From assembly GCA_025963635.1 (NCBI GenBank), contig JAOQAK010000035.1, forward strand, positions 62,001-126,000: DNA of 64,000 nucleotides, written 5' to 3'. The DNA comes from Ferruginibacter sp. (GTDB lineage: Bacteria; Bacteroidota; Bacteroidia; Chitinophagales; Chitinophagaceae). Of this stretch, positions 50,285 through 59,053 are shown one piece after another. Below the pieces are notes generated by a model. That model saw nothing but the letters and a program-made list of their open reading frames with translations, ran no database searches and was not told where the DNA came from. The translations under genes and the position numbers were made by a program. Each line of letters starts with the position of its first letter. Position 1 is the first letter of the stretch.

Positions 50285-51550
50285 ATGATCAAAAGCCAAA
50301 TACCACTGGCAGAACGTTTACGCCCTGCTACCCTCAATGAACTGGTGGGCCAGCAGCATTTAACGGGCAAGGGAAGCATTTTACGTACCGCAATTGAAAA
50401 TGGAAAAGTGCCGAGCATGATTCTCTGGGGACCGCCAGGAGTAGGCAAAACCACCATCGCCAACATCATCGCCCAAACTTTACAGGTGCCATTTTACACA
50501 CTGAGCGCAATCAGCAGCGGTGTAAAGGAAGTTCGTGAAGTAATTGAAGCAGCGAAAACACAGCAAAACGTGATCTTGTTCATTGATGAGATTCACCGTT
50601 TTAATAAGGGCCAGCAGGATGCCTTGCTTGGAGCCGTGGAGAAAGGAATTATTATCCTCATCGGCGCCACAACGGAGAATCCATCTTTTGAAGTGAATAG
50701 TGCGCTACTAAGCCGTTGCCAGGTATATGTATTAAAACCATTGGATGAAGAAGAACTAATCGGACTTTTACAACATGCGATTGCCACGGATGAAATATTA
50801 AGCAGCAAAAAAATAGAAATAAAAGAAACGGCAGCGCTGATCAATATCTCCGGTGGAGATGCACGCAAGCTTTTAAATTTGTTAGAGTTGGTAACAGAAG
50901 CGCTTGGTGATGACATTGTTATAACAGACGACAAAGTGATGGAGATAGCCCAACAACGCATTGCCATTTATGATAAAAGCGGCGAACAACATTATGATAT
51001 TATTTCAGCCTTTATAAAATCGATCCGGGGCAGCGACCCGAATGGCGCACTGTACTGGCTTGCAAGGATGATCGAGGGAGGGGAAGATGTAAAATTCATC
51101 GCAAGGCGTTTACTAATACTGGCCAGTGAAGATATCGGCAATGCCAATCCCAATGCCCTGTTACTGGCCAATGCCACTTTTGATGCGGTCAATAAAATTG
51201 GCTACCCCGAATCGCGGATTATCTTATCACAATGCGTGACTTACTTAGCAAGTTCTGCAAAAAGTAATGCGGCCGTAACAGCAATCAGTGAAGCAATGGC
51301 AGCGGTTCAACAACATGGCGATCTTCCGGTGCCACTGCATATCAGGAATGCGCCCACGAAATTGATGAAGACTTTAAATTATGGCAAGGATTATGCTTAC
51401 TCTCATAACTATGAAAATAATTTCGCTGCCCAGGAATATTTACCCAGGGAGCTTTCCGGTACCGCCTTTTACAAACCCGGCAAGAATGCAAGAGAAGAGG
51501 AATTGCGAAAATTTTTGAAATCTTTATGGAAAGACAAATACAAGTATTAG
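50285..51550 (+). CDS. rarA: Replication-associated recombination protein A (AAA ATPase)
   Basis: PLAERLRPATLNELVGQQHLTGKGSILRTAI, ILWGPPGVGKTTIANIIA, LFIDEIHRFNKGQQDALLGAVE, SAFIKSIRGSDPNGALYWLARMIEGGED. Confidence 0.95.
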   Translation: MIKSQIPLAERLRPATLNELVGQQHLTGKGSILRTAIENGKVPSMILWGPPGVGKTTIANIIAQTLQVPFYTLSAISSGVKEVREVIEAAKTQQNVILFIDEIHRFNKGQQDALLGAVEKGIIILIGATTENPSFEVNSALLSRCQVYVLKPLDEEELIGLLQHAIATDEILSSKKIEIKETAALINISGGDARKLLNLLELVTEALGDDIVITDDKVMEIAQQRIAIYDKSGEQHYDIISAFIKSIRGSDPNGALYWLARMIEGGEDVKFIARRLLILASEDIGNANPNALLLANATFDAVNKIGYPESRIILSQCVTYLASSAKSNAAVTAISEAMAAVQQHGDLPVPLHIRNAPTKLMKTLNYGKDYAYSHNYENNFAAQEYLPRELSGTAFYKPGKNAREEELRKFLKSLWKDKYKY

Positions 51551-51552
51551 AC

Positions 51553-51662
51553 GGTTGAAGGCTGAAGGTTCAAGGTTGAAGGTTCAAGCACGTCTCTCTT
51601 ATTAATCGCTGAATTTTGCCCATTGATCATTCACCATTCACCATTCACCATTCACCATTCAC
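51553..51662. repeat. Two heptanucleotide-periodic arrays between rarA and the hydrolase gene
   Basis: GGTTGAA GGCTGAA GGTTCAA GGTTGAA GGTTCAA (51553-51587) and CATTGAT + 5 x CATTCAC (51621-51662). Confidence 0.88.
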
Positions 51663-51677
51663 GATCAATATTTTACA

Positions 51678-52556
51678 ATGAAATTGAACAGCCTTCGCAA
51701 TGCATTTATTAGCGTTATTTTCCTGCTTACCATTTACTCCTGCCAGAAAGAAATAACTGCAACCCCCAATAATCCTAACGTCGCCCAAACGATATTGAAT
51801 GTTTCCTATGGAACAGATCCACAGCAGCAAATGGACATTTATTTACCTGCCTCAAGAAGTTTATCCACCACTAAAGTGCTGGTGTTGATACATGGAGGAT
51901 CATGGACCGCCGGAGACAAATCGGACTTTACTCCTTTTTTAGATACCATGAAGCGCAGGCTGCCGGATTACGCGATTTTTAATATCAATTACCGTTTATC
52001 GGCTGCTCCCAATAATTTGTTTCCCACCCAGGAAATGGACGTGAAAGCGGCGGTTTCCTTTATCTCGGGTAAATCCATCGAATACCAATTGTCCGACAAA
52101 TATGTATTATTAGGAGCAAGTGCCGGAGGCCACCTCGCAATGCTGCAGGGGTATAAATACAATGCGCCGATAAAGCCCAAAGCCATTGTTTCTTTTTTTG
52201 GTCCCAGCGATTTAACGGATATGTATAACAATCCTGTTGGCGGAAACCCCCTTATTTCATTCTTTATGGCACAAGCCATCGGAAGTACGCCTTCACAGGA
52301 TCTTCAATTGTATGTTAACTCCAGCCCCCTCAACTTTATCAGTTCCACGTCAGCACCCACCATTCTTCTACATGGAGGATTGGATGACCTGGTAAGCCCA
52401 TCCCAATCTACAAAAGTGAGAGACAAGCTGCAAGCTGCCGGGGTAATCAATCAATATGTATTTTACCCCACCGGTGATCATGGTGTATGGAGCGACCCGC
52501 TAATGTTTGATGCTTTTAACAAGATCGAGCTATTTTTAACAACCAATGTTTTATAA
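51678..52556 (+). CDS. Alpha/beta hydrolase, lipoprotein (BD-FAE/esterase-like)
   Basis: Lipobox LTIYSCQKE; VLVLIHGGSWTAGDKSDF (HGG), VLLGASAGGHLAMLQ (GxSxG), LHGGLDDLVSPSQS, GDHGVW. Confidence 0.9.
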   Translation: MKLNSLRNAFISVIFLLTIYSCQKEITATPNNPNVAQTILNVSYGTDPQQQMDIYLPASRSLSTTKVLVLIHGGSWTAGDKSDFTPFLDTMKRRLPDYAIFNINYRLSAAPNNLFPTQEMDVKAAVSFISGKSIEYQLSDKYVLLGASAGGHLAMLQGYKYNAPIKPKAIVSFFGPSDLTDMYNNPVGGNPLISFFMAQAIGSTPSQDLQLYVNSSPLNFISSTSAPTILLHGGLDDLVSPSQSTKVRDKLQAAGVINQYVFYPTGDHGVWSDPLMFDAFNKIELFLTTNVL

Positions 52557-52606
52557 GTTTGGAACGGCTGGCCAATTATTTTGATGCTGCCTTTTGATTT
52601 ACTTTT

Positions 52607-53896
52607 GTGAATATGCAAAAGAAAACGCTTCTTTGTTTCCTGCTCCTGTTGAGTTTTTCTATTTCGGCATTTTCCCAGACAGACAGTGCGGTTTATTGTA
52701 AAGCAGCCAGCCGGGAAAACAGGAATTCGCTTCACCGGAAAATCATCCAATATTCAATTACCGGCAACCTGTCATTACCATTAAATGAAACCACTGAAGA
52801 AAACTGGATGGATGCTTTTGGAGCAATGGAACTGGTCCGTTACAAGTCGCCCTGGGCTGATGGTAAAATTCATATCGCCTTTGATTCTCTTGAAAAAAGA
52901 AGCGCCGGTTTTCAGCGGGCATTAGTAGAACTTGCCTACACACTCTATCCCAATACTTTCATCAAACCCGTTGGTTCTCTTTTAAAAAAATGCGATGATG
53001 CAAAGGTTTTCGCCATGGCTGCGGAATACTTGAAATTTAGTTCAGAAAACCCTTTCGCTGGCATTAACCTCGAAAGCAGAAGACAACAATTGGCTAAAAC
53101 TGAGAAAGATGAAGCGATTCTTCACCAGTTGATCCAGCGGGTTCAACCCTCCCTAGCTGCCGCAAAAAACATATTGTCCGCAGGGTTCCCGTTAAAGGAA
53201 CTTTTACCCAACCATACCATCCTGTATAGCTTTCAGCGCAAGAACCGCAACTACCCCGGCATCGCGGTAATAAGAGATAGTGCAGGAAATTTTATAAAAG
53301 ATGAGATGGGTACTATATTTTCAGTTCCGCAGTTGGCAAGAAGTATTAATAACCTGCCGGGCTATCTAACCAATGGTAATACGCCCCAGGGAATTTTCAG
53401 GATGTTTGGACTGGATACCAGTAAATCATCCTTCATCGGCCCTACGGCCAATATTCAACTGACCATGCCTTTTGAAACCAGCCTGCAGCATTTTTTTAAT
53501 GATTCTACCATTACGGATTCTGTATGGACCGAAGATTGGTATAAAAAATTGCTGCCTGCAACACTCCGCAACTACCAGCCCATCTACGAGTCTTTTTATG
53601 CCGGTAAAGCTGGCAGAACCGAAATTATAGCGCATGGCACCACGGTAGATCCACAATATTATTCAGGCGAACCATACTTCCCGCAAACGCCCACTGCCGG
53701 ATGCTTATGTACCAAAGAAACCTGGAGCGATGCCGATGGAAAACGCCTCGAAAGTGACCAGCAAAAATTAGTGAATGCATTGCAAATGGCCGGTGGCGCC
53801 AATGGGTACTGTGTAGTGATTGAAATAGATGATGCTCAAAAACCGGTTACACTTCTTGAAATCTTGTCTTTACTAAAAGTACTCGCTCACAAATGA
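52607..53896 (+). CDS. Secreted protein with L,D-transpeptidase/YkuD-like catalytic signature
   Basis: Signal peptide; C-terminal IIAHGTTVDPQYYSGEPYFPQTPTAGCLCTKETW resembles the HGT...S/T-x-GC-x-x YkuD motif; remaining ~340 aa not recognised. Confidence 0.6.
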   Translation: MNMQKKTLLCFLLLLSFSISAFSQTDSAVYCKAASRENRNSLHRKIIQYSITGNLSLPLNETTEENWMDAFGAMELVRYKSPWADGKIHIAFDSLEKRSAGFQRALVELAYTLYPNTFIKPVGSLLKKCDDAKVFAMAAEYLKFSSENPFAGINLESRRQQLAKTEKDEAILHQLIQRVQPSLAAAKNILSAGFPLKELLPNHTILYSFQRKNRNYPGIAVIRDSAGNFIKDEMGTIFSVPQLARSINNLPGYLTNGNTPQGIFRMFGLDTSKSSFIGPTANIQLTMPFETSLQHFFNDSTITDSVWTEDWYKKLLPATLRNYQPIYESFYAGKAGRTEIIAHGTTVDPQYYSGEPYFPQTPTAGCLCTKETWSDADGKRLESDQQKLVNALQMAGGANGYCVVIEIDDAQKPVTLLEILSLLKVLAHK

Positions 53897-54294
53897 AAGC
53901 AGATATCAGCAACAGGAAGGATATAGAAATTTTGATCCATTCCTTTTACGACAAAGTAAAGCCCAACCCGGTAATTGGTTTTATTTTTACGGAAGTGGTG
54001 AAAATGGATTGGGAACATCATATCCCCGTGATCGTAGATTTTTGGGAAGGTATTTTATTAGACAATCCTGTTTACCAGAGAAATGCAATGGAAGTACATT
54101 ACCACCTGAATAATATCATTCCGCTACACAAAGAACATTTTGATACCTGGCTTAGCTTGTTCTTTTCAACAGTTGATGAATTGTTCGAAGGAAAAATTGC
54201 CAACCTCGCAAAAACACGTGCTAAATCCATTGCCGGATTAATGCTGTTTAAAATGAATGGCATTAACCAAATAAATTTACGGGATGACACTTGA
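53893..54294 (+). CDS. Group III truncated hemoglobin
   Basis: IEILIHSFYDKVKPNPVIGFIFTEVVKMDWEHHIPVIVDFWEGILLDNPVYQRNAMEVHYHL; 4 bp overlap with the preceding gene. Confidence 0.88.
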   Translation: MKADISNRKDIEILIHSFYDKVKPNPVIGFIFTEVVKMDWEHHIPVIVDFWEGILLDNPVYQRNAMEVHYHLNNIIPLHKEHFDTWLSLFFSTVDELFEGKIANLAKTRAKSIAGLMLFKMNGINQINLRDDT

Positions 54295-54733
54295 TTGGAA
54301 ATTCAGTTCGTTTGATGAATTAACCGCTGTGGAGTTGTATGCGATCTTACGGTTGCGGAATGAAGTATTTGTAGTGGAGCAAAACTGCGTGTACCAGGAT
54401 GCAGACAACAAGGATGAATCAAGTTACCATATCAGTGCATGGGATGGTCATACACTCGCTGCTTATTGTCGTGTGTTGCCTCCCGGCCTTTCTTATACTG
54501 AAGCCAGCATTGGAAGAGTGGTTACCGCATTCAATTATAGAAATACCGGCAGCGGCCGTGAATTAATGAAAAAGGCTGTAAACTTCACCCGGGATCATTT
54601 CGGCTGTAAAGAAATCACCATATCAGCGCAGCTCTATCTTGAAAAATTTTATGAATCCATCGGGTTTAAAAAAGTAAGCTCAACTTACCTCGAAGACAAT
54701 ATACCCCATATAAAAATGCAATTGGGCGTATAA
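54284..54733 (+). CDS. ElaA-like GNAT N-acetyltransferase
   Basis: WKFSSFDELTAVELYAILRLRNEVFVVEQNCVYQDADNKDESSYHISAWDG...YCRVLPPGLSYTEASIGRVV. Confidence 0.9.
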   Translation: MTLDWKFSSFDELTAVELYAILRLRNEVFVVEQNCVYQDADNKDESSYHISAWDGHTLAAYCRVLPPGLSYTEASIGRVVTAFNYRNTGSGRELMKKAVNFTRDHFGCKEITISAQLYLEKFYESIGFKKVSSTYLEDNIPHIKMQLGV

Positions 54734-54927
54734 ATCTTACTCCTAAGGCAATAATTAAAAAGTATATTCGTTACAACCTTGTTCCAATTACGCCATTTCT
54801 AAAATGAAGATCTATGAAAGCCCATTTACGCCTTTTTGAACATTTCAAGTTCCCATACTGCTGATTCTGTTTCTGTAAAAGTTTTCCGGTCCCGCATATC
54901 TCATCATCCTGTAAAAACCAGTTCATA

Positions 54928-55296
54928 TTGAAAATCATTCTTCACGCCAGGCCTTTTTCATTTAAAAAAGTTTTACTGTTTACCTGTTTGCTATTGGTAA
55001 GCATTTGCAATCGGTCAAATGCGGCAGAAGCGCCTACCCGTTCAAATGGCGGCAACCGGGTGGCGGTGAATTTTGTACAAAATGAAAAAAAGAATGAATT
55101 ATCAGTTAGTCTAAAATCAGGTTCCGAAACTTCGATGCAACTTTTTCTTTTTTCACCCGATGGAATTTTAATAGAACAGGTTGCCCTGTCAACGCATAAA
55201 ACTGCTACTATTAAAGGGTTAAAAAGAGGGTATTACCTGTACGAGTGTTTTAATAATGATCAAAGAATGAAAAGAGGCAGTCTATTAATAAAATAA
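54928..55296 (+). CDS. Short secreted protein dominated by a T9SS-sorting-domain-like fold
   Basis: 122 aa; N-terminal hydrophobic segment; SLKSGSETSMQLFLFSPDGILIEQVALSTHKTATIKGLKRGYYLYECFNNDQRMKRGSLLIK resembles the T9SS C-terminal domain. Confidence 0.6.
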   Translation: MKIILHARPFSFKKVLLFTCLLLVSICNRSNAAEAPTRSNGGNRVAVNFVQNEKKNELSVSLKSGSETSMQLFLFSPDGILIEQVALSTHKTATIKGLKRGYYLYECFNNDQRMKRGSLLIK

Positions 55297-55560
55297 TCAA
55301 CATTGTTTCGAATACTTAAAAAAAGTGCCAAAGTGATATAACAGAAGTTATCCCATGTAAAAACAATATACATTCCTGTATGCTGGATACCGCTGAAACC
55401 ACAATTTAAAACTTCCTTATTATTCCTTGCCACTTTAAAAGGCCCGTGCTTTACAGTATGGGCCTTCGGTTTTATTATAAGCCGTCACCGATCAGCTGTT
55501 CAACATTGCGTTCCACAAAGCGCGGGAAACAAACCATATAATTTGTAGCACCGAAAATCT

Positions 55561-58470
55561 TTACTTTAACTCGGCTTTTAAATATTGCCCTGTAAAGCTT
55601 CCCTTTATTTTTACCAGTTGCTCCGGTACTCCTTCAAACAATATCTGTCCACCACCATCGCCGCCTTCGGGACCTACATCAATGATATGATCAGCCACTT
55701 TTATCACATCCATATTGTGTTCTATCACCAATACCGTATTTCCTCTTTCAACCAGTTTATTCAACACTTCGAGCAAATGTTGAATGTCCTGAAAATGCAA
55801 TCCCGTTGTGGGTTCATCTAAAATATAAAATGTTTTTCCAGTATCTTTTTTACCCAATTCGGTAGATAATTTAACACGTTGCGCCTCTCCGCCGCTGAGC
55901 GTTACTGCACTTTGTCCAAGGGTGATATATCCCAAGCCCACTTCTTTCAGCACTTTTATTTTGCGGTAAATAAAGGGCACCGCCTGGAAAAACTCCACGG
56001 CTTCATCCACCGTCATATCCAACACATCACTGATGGATTTGCCTTTATAGCGGATCTCCAGGGTTTCCCGATTGTATCTTTTTCCATTGCATTTTTCGCA
56101 ATGCACATATACATCCGGCAAAAAGTTCATCTCAATTACCCGCATGCCACCGCCTTCGCAAACATTGCAGCGGCCACTTTTTACATTAAAAGAAAAACGT
56201 CCGGCATTGTACCCCCGGATCTTTGCTTCCGGCACGGCCGCAAACAAAGTGCGGATATCGGTAAAAAAACCACAGTACGTTGCAGGGTTGCTTCGTGGTG
56301 TGCGTCCTATGGGTGACTGGTCGATCTCTATTACTTTGTCGATGTGCTCTAATCCTTTGATCGATTTGTATTCCAGCGGATTGGTTTTTGAATCATAACA
56401 ATGTTTACTCAGCAAAGGATAGAGCGTTTCGTTGATCAGGGTAGATTTTCCGCTGCCACTCACGCCGGTAATCAATACCAATTTGCCCAATGGAATTTTT
56501 ACGCTGAGGTCTTTTAGATTGTTACCCTTTGCCCCTTTCAATTCCAGGAAATTACCATTGCCTTTTCTTCTTTCTTTTGGTACCGCAATTGATTTTTTTC
56601 CGTTCAAATAAAGCGCTGTGTCCGAACCGGAAGCCAGCACTTCTGCGGGTGTGCCCATCGCTACAATTTCACCGCCGTGCTTGCCGGCTTTCGGCCCGAT
56701 ATCTACCAGGTAATCGGCTGCTAGCATAATATCCTTATCATGTTCCACCACCAAAACGCTGTTACCAATATTTCTAAGATTTTGAAGTGCGCCAATCAGC
56801 CGCTGGTTATCCCGTTGGTGCAGTCCAATACTAGGCTCATCCAAAATATAAGTGATGCCCTGCAATTGTGAGCCGATTTGCGTAGCCAGCCTGATCCGTT
56901 GCGATTCGCCGCCACTAAGGCTTTTAGAAGAACGATGAAGAGTAAGGTAAGTTAAACCCACATCCAGCAAAAACTGCAGCCGCTCCCTGATTTCTTTCAA
57001 CAGGTCCTTGGCAATGGTATTCTGTTTGGTGTTGAGCCTTTTTTCAACAGTCTTAAACCAGTCGGCCAGTTTATCGAGGTTAATCGAACTTAGTTCCGAA
57101 ATATTTTTATCATCCACCTTAAACCAAAGGCTTTCTTTTCTTAAACGGCTTCCGTTGCAGGTTGGACAGGTTTTCAGCTCCATAAACTTCTCTACCCAAT
57201 CTCTCATTCCCTCTGTTGTACCGCTGCCGGTAAACCATCGCTTCAACATCGGGATAATCCCTTCAAAACCTCCGTCAGCGCCGGCCGCTTCCAGTAACGA
57301 GTTACTCGACGCATCTGCTTCAAAACCTGATTCATTGAGTTCAAAATCGTCGTCTTCATCATTTCCGGTTCCTTCTGCTTTGCCAAACAATAAAATATTG
57401 AGCGCTTCTTGTGAGAGACTCCCAATAGGTTTATCAAGACTGATCTTGTTCTTTTTCGCCACTGCTTCCACATTTTTGTACATATACGCTTCCCGCTCTT
57501 CACCAAGAGGAGCAATACCGCCCGCTTTGATGGACAACTTTTTATCAGGCAACACAGAATCCATGCTGATGGTGTATACATTGCCGAGGCCCTTGCAGGT
57601 GGGGCAGGCGCCATAAGGACTGTTAAAGGAAAAAGCATTTGGAGAGGGTTCTTCGTAGCTGATCCCCGTATCAATACACATCAATTGTTTACTGTATTGC
57701 ACCACCTTATTATCATCGTTGATCAATAAAAACAGCAGGTCTTTGCCCACCTGCAGTGCTTTCTGAACACTTTGGCTCAGCCTCACTTTCATATCATCGG
57801 TAACGGCCAGCCTGTCGACCACCACTTCTATATCATGAATTTTGTAGCGATCCACCTGCATTTTTGCCACCAGGTCTTTTACTTCGCCATCGATTCTTAC
57901 TTTCAAATAACCCTTCTTGCGGATATCTTCAAAGAGCTCGCGGTAATGCCCCTTCCGGCCACGAACCAAGGGTGCGAGCAAACTGATTTTTTTGTTTTTA
58001 AATTTTGAAAAGATATTGGTTACAATTTCTTCCTCGCTAAACTTCACCATTTTTTTGCCCGTATTGTAGCTGTAGGCATCTCCTATCCTGGCATACAGCA
58101 ACCGCAGGAAATCATATATCTCCGTGATTGTGCCAACGGTGCTCCGCGGATTTTTGTTGGTGGTTTTTTGCTCAATGGAAATTACCGGTGAAAGCCCGGT
58201 GATCTTATCTACATCGGGCCGCTCCATATCGCCCATAAACTGCCGGGCGTAGGCGCTGAAACTTTCCATATACCTCCGCTGGCCCTCGTTGTAAATGGTA
58301 TCAAACGCCAGCGAAGATTTTCCACTACCGCTTACGCCTGTAAATACCACCAGTTGATTTTTGGGAATTTTGATATCGATGTCCTTGAGATTGTGCTCCC
58401 TTGCCCCGAAAACTTCTATAAACTCTTGCTGAATTGCTTCCACCACGGGCGATCCTTTTTCTTTTACCAT
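55561..58470 (-). CDS. uvrA: Excinuclease ABC subunit A
   Basis: FTGVSGSGKSSLAFDTIYNEGQRRYMESFSAYARQFMG, two ABC signatures (LSGGESQRIRLA, LSGGEAQRVKLS), Zn CPTC/CVCEGGG motifs. Confidence 0.97.
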   Translation of the reverse strand: MVKEKGSPVVEAIQQEFIEVFGAREHNLKDIDIKIPKNQLVVFTGVSGSGKSSLAFDTIYNEGQRRYMESFSAYARQFMGDMERPDVDKITGLSPVISIEQKTTNKNPRSTVGTITEIYDFLRLLYARIGDAYSYNTGKKMVKFSEEEIVTNIFSKFKNKKISLLAPLVRGRKGHYRELFEDIRKKGYLKVRIDGEVKDLVAKMQVDRYKIHDIEVVVDRLAVTDDMKVRLSQSVQKALQVGKDLLFLLINDDNKVVQYSKQLMCIDTGISYEEPSPNAFSFNSPYGACPTCKGLGNVYTISMDSVLPDKKLSIKAGGIAPLGEEREAYMYKNVEAVAKKNKISLDKPIGSLSQEALNILLFGKAEGTGNDEDDDFELNESGFEADASSNSLLEAAGADGGFEGIIPMLKRWFTGSGTTEGMRDWVEKFMELKTCPTCNGSRLRKESLWFKVDDKNISELSSINLDKLADWFKTVEKRLNTKQNTIAKDLLKEIRERLQFLLDVGLTYLTLHRSSKSLSGGESQRIRLATQIGSQLQGITYILDEPSIGLHQRDNQRLIGALQNLRNIGNSVLVVEHDKDIMLAADYLVDIGPKAGKHGGEIVAMGTPAEVLASGSDTALYLNGKKSIAVPKERRKGNGNFLELKGAKGNNLKDLSVKIPLGKLVLITGVSGSGKSTLINETLYPLLSKHCYDSKTNPLEYKSIKGLEHIDKVIEIDQSPIGRTPRSNPATYCGFFTDIRTLFAAVPEAKIRGYNAGRFSFNVKSGRCNVCEGGGMRVIEMNFLPDVYVHCEKCNGKRYNRETLEIRYKGKSISDVLDMTVDEAVEFFQAVPFIYRKIKVLKEVGLGYITLGQSAVTLSGGEAQRVKLSTELGKKDTGKTFYILDEPTTGLHFQDIQHLLEVLNKLVERGNTVLVIEHNMDVIKVADHIIDVGPEGGDGGGQILFEGVPEQLVKIKGSFTGQYLKAELK

Positions 58471-58672
58471 GTATTATTTTACTTACTTCAAAGGTACAAA
58501 ACAAAATCAGGGCGATTTAGTTGATGAGATCTTTGTTTGTTATTTGAAGCCCTCAATGAAGGGGTATGTTATTTATTTTCTATAGAATTAAGTGATCGTT
58601 CACATTTCCGGACGGAAAGATTAGGTGCATTTATTGAAATGATATTTTGTTAGCATATCTTTTATAGCAGTT

Positions 58673-58792
58673 GTAGCATTTTTTTTTGAAAATCTATTTT
58701 TGCTACAGATTTGTAGCGTTTTTTTTGAAAAATTTATTTTTGCTACAAGTTGGTAGCATTTTTTTATTAAAATTTATTTTTGCTACAATATT
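58673..58792. repeat. Three-unit 40-bp tandem repeat with GTAGC...GCTAC dyads
   Basis: Units at 58673, 58713 and 58753: GTAGC(A/G)TTTTTTT..GAAAATCTATTTTTGCTACA(N)n; GTAGC and GCTAC each recur at exactly 40 bp. Confidence 0.92.
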
Positions 58793-59006
58793 TGTTTTGA
58801 GATCGTTATATAAGATTAGATTGATGATGGATGTTGTATACAATTGGTATTTTGGGGAAGCCAATTTTCGTCTCCTGGGGGCAGACCGTATCATTCAAAA
58901 CCATCGCTGATAAGGTGAGTATGGAACAATCCGCCAAATCGTTGCGGAAAAAAATTGGGATGGTAAGTTTATAATTTTTTGGTAACCGGCAGACGATCCC
59001 TGGTTA

Positions 59007-59033
59007 AGCTTCATTGGCGACGCTCCGTTCAAC
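59007..59033. repeat. 27-bp dispersed repeat, copy 2
   Basis: AGCTTCATTGGCGACGCTCCGTTCAAC, exact reverse complement of 47714-47740. Confidence 0.85.
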
Positions 59034-59053
59034 TGGCTGCAACTATGAGGCGA

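Noticed and set aside
55439-55466. AAGGCCC...GGGCCTT hairpin as terminator
   Set aside because: Stem is short, the loop is long and the T run is interrupted; left uncalled.
57008-57616. 202-aa ORF antisense to uvrA
   Set aside because: Shadow ORF of uvrA with no recognisable domain.
58673-58792. Considered as a CRISPR array
   Set aside because: The whole 40-bp unit repeats with no unique spacers, only three units, and no cas genes nearby.
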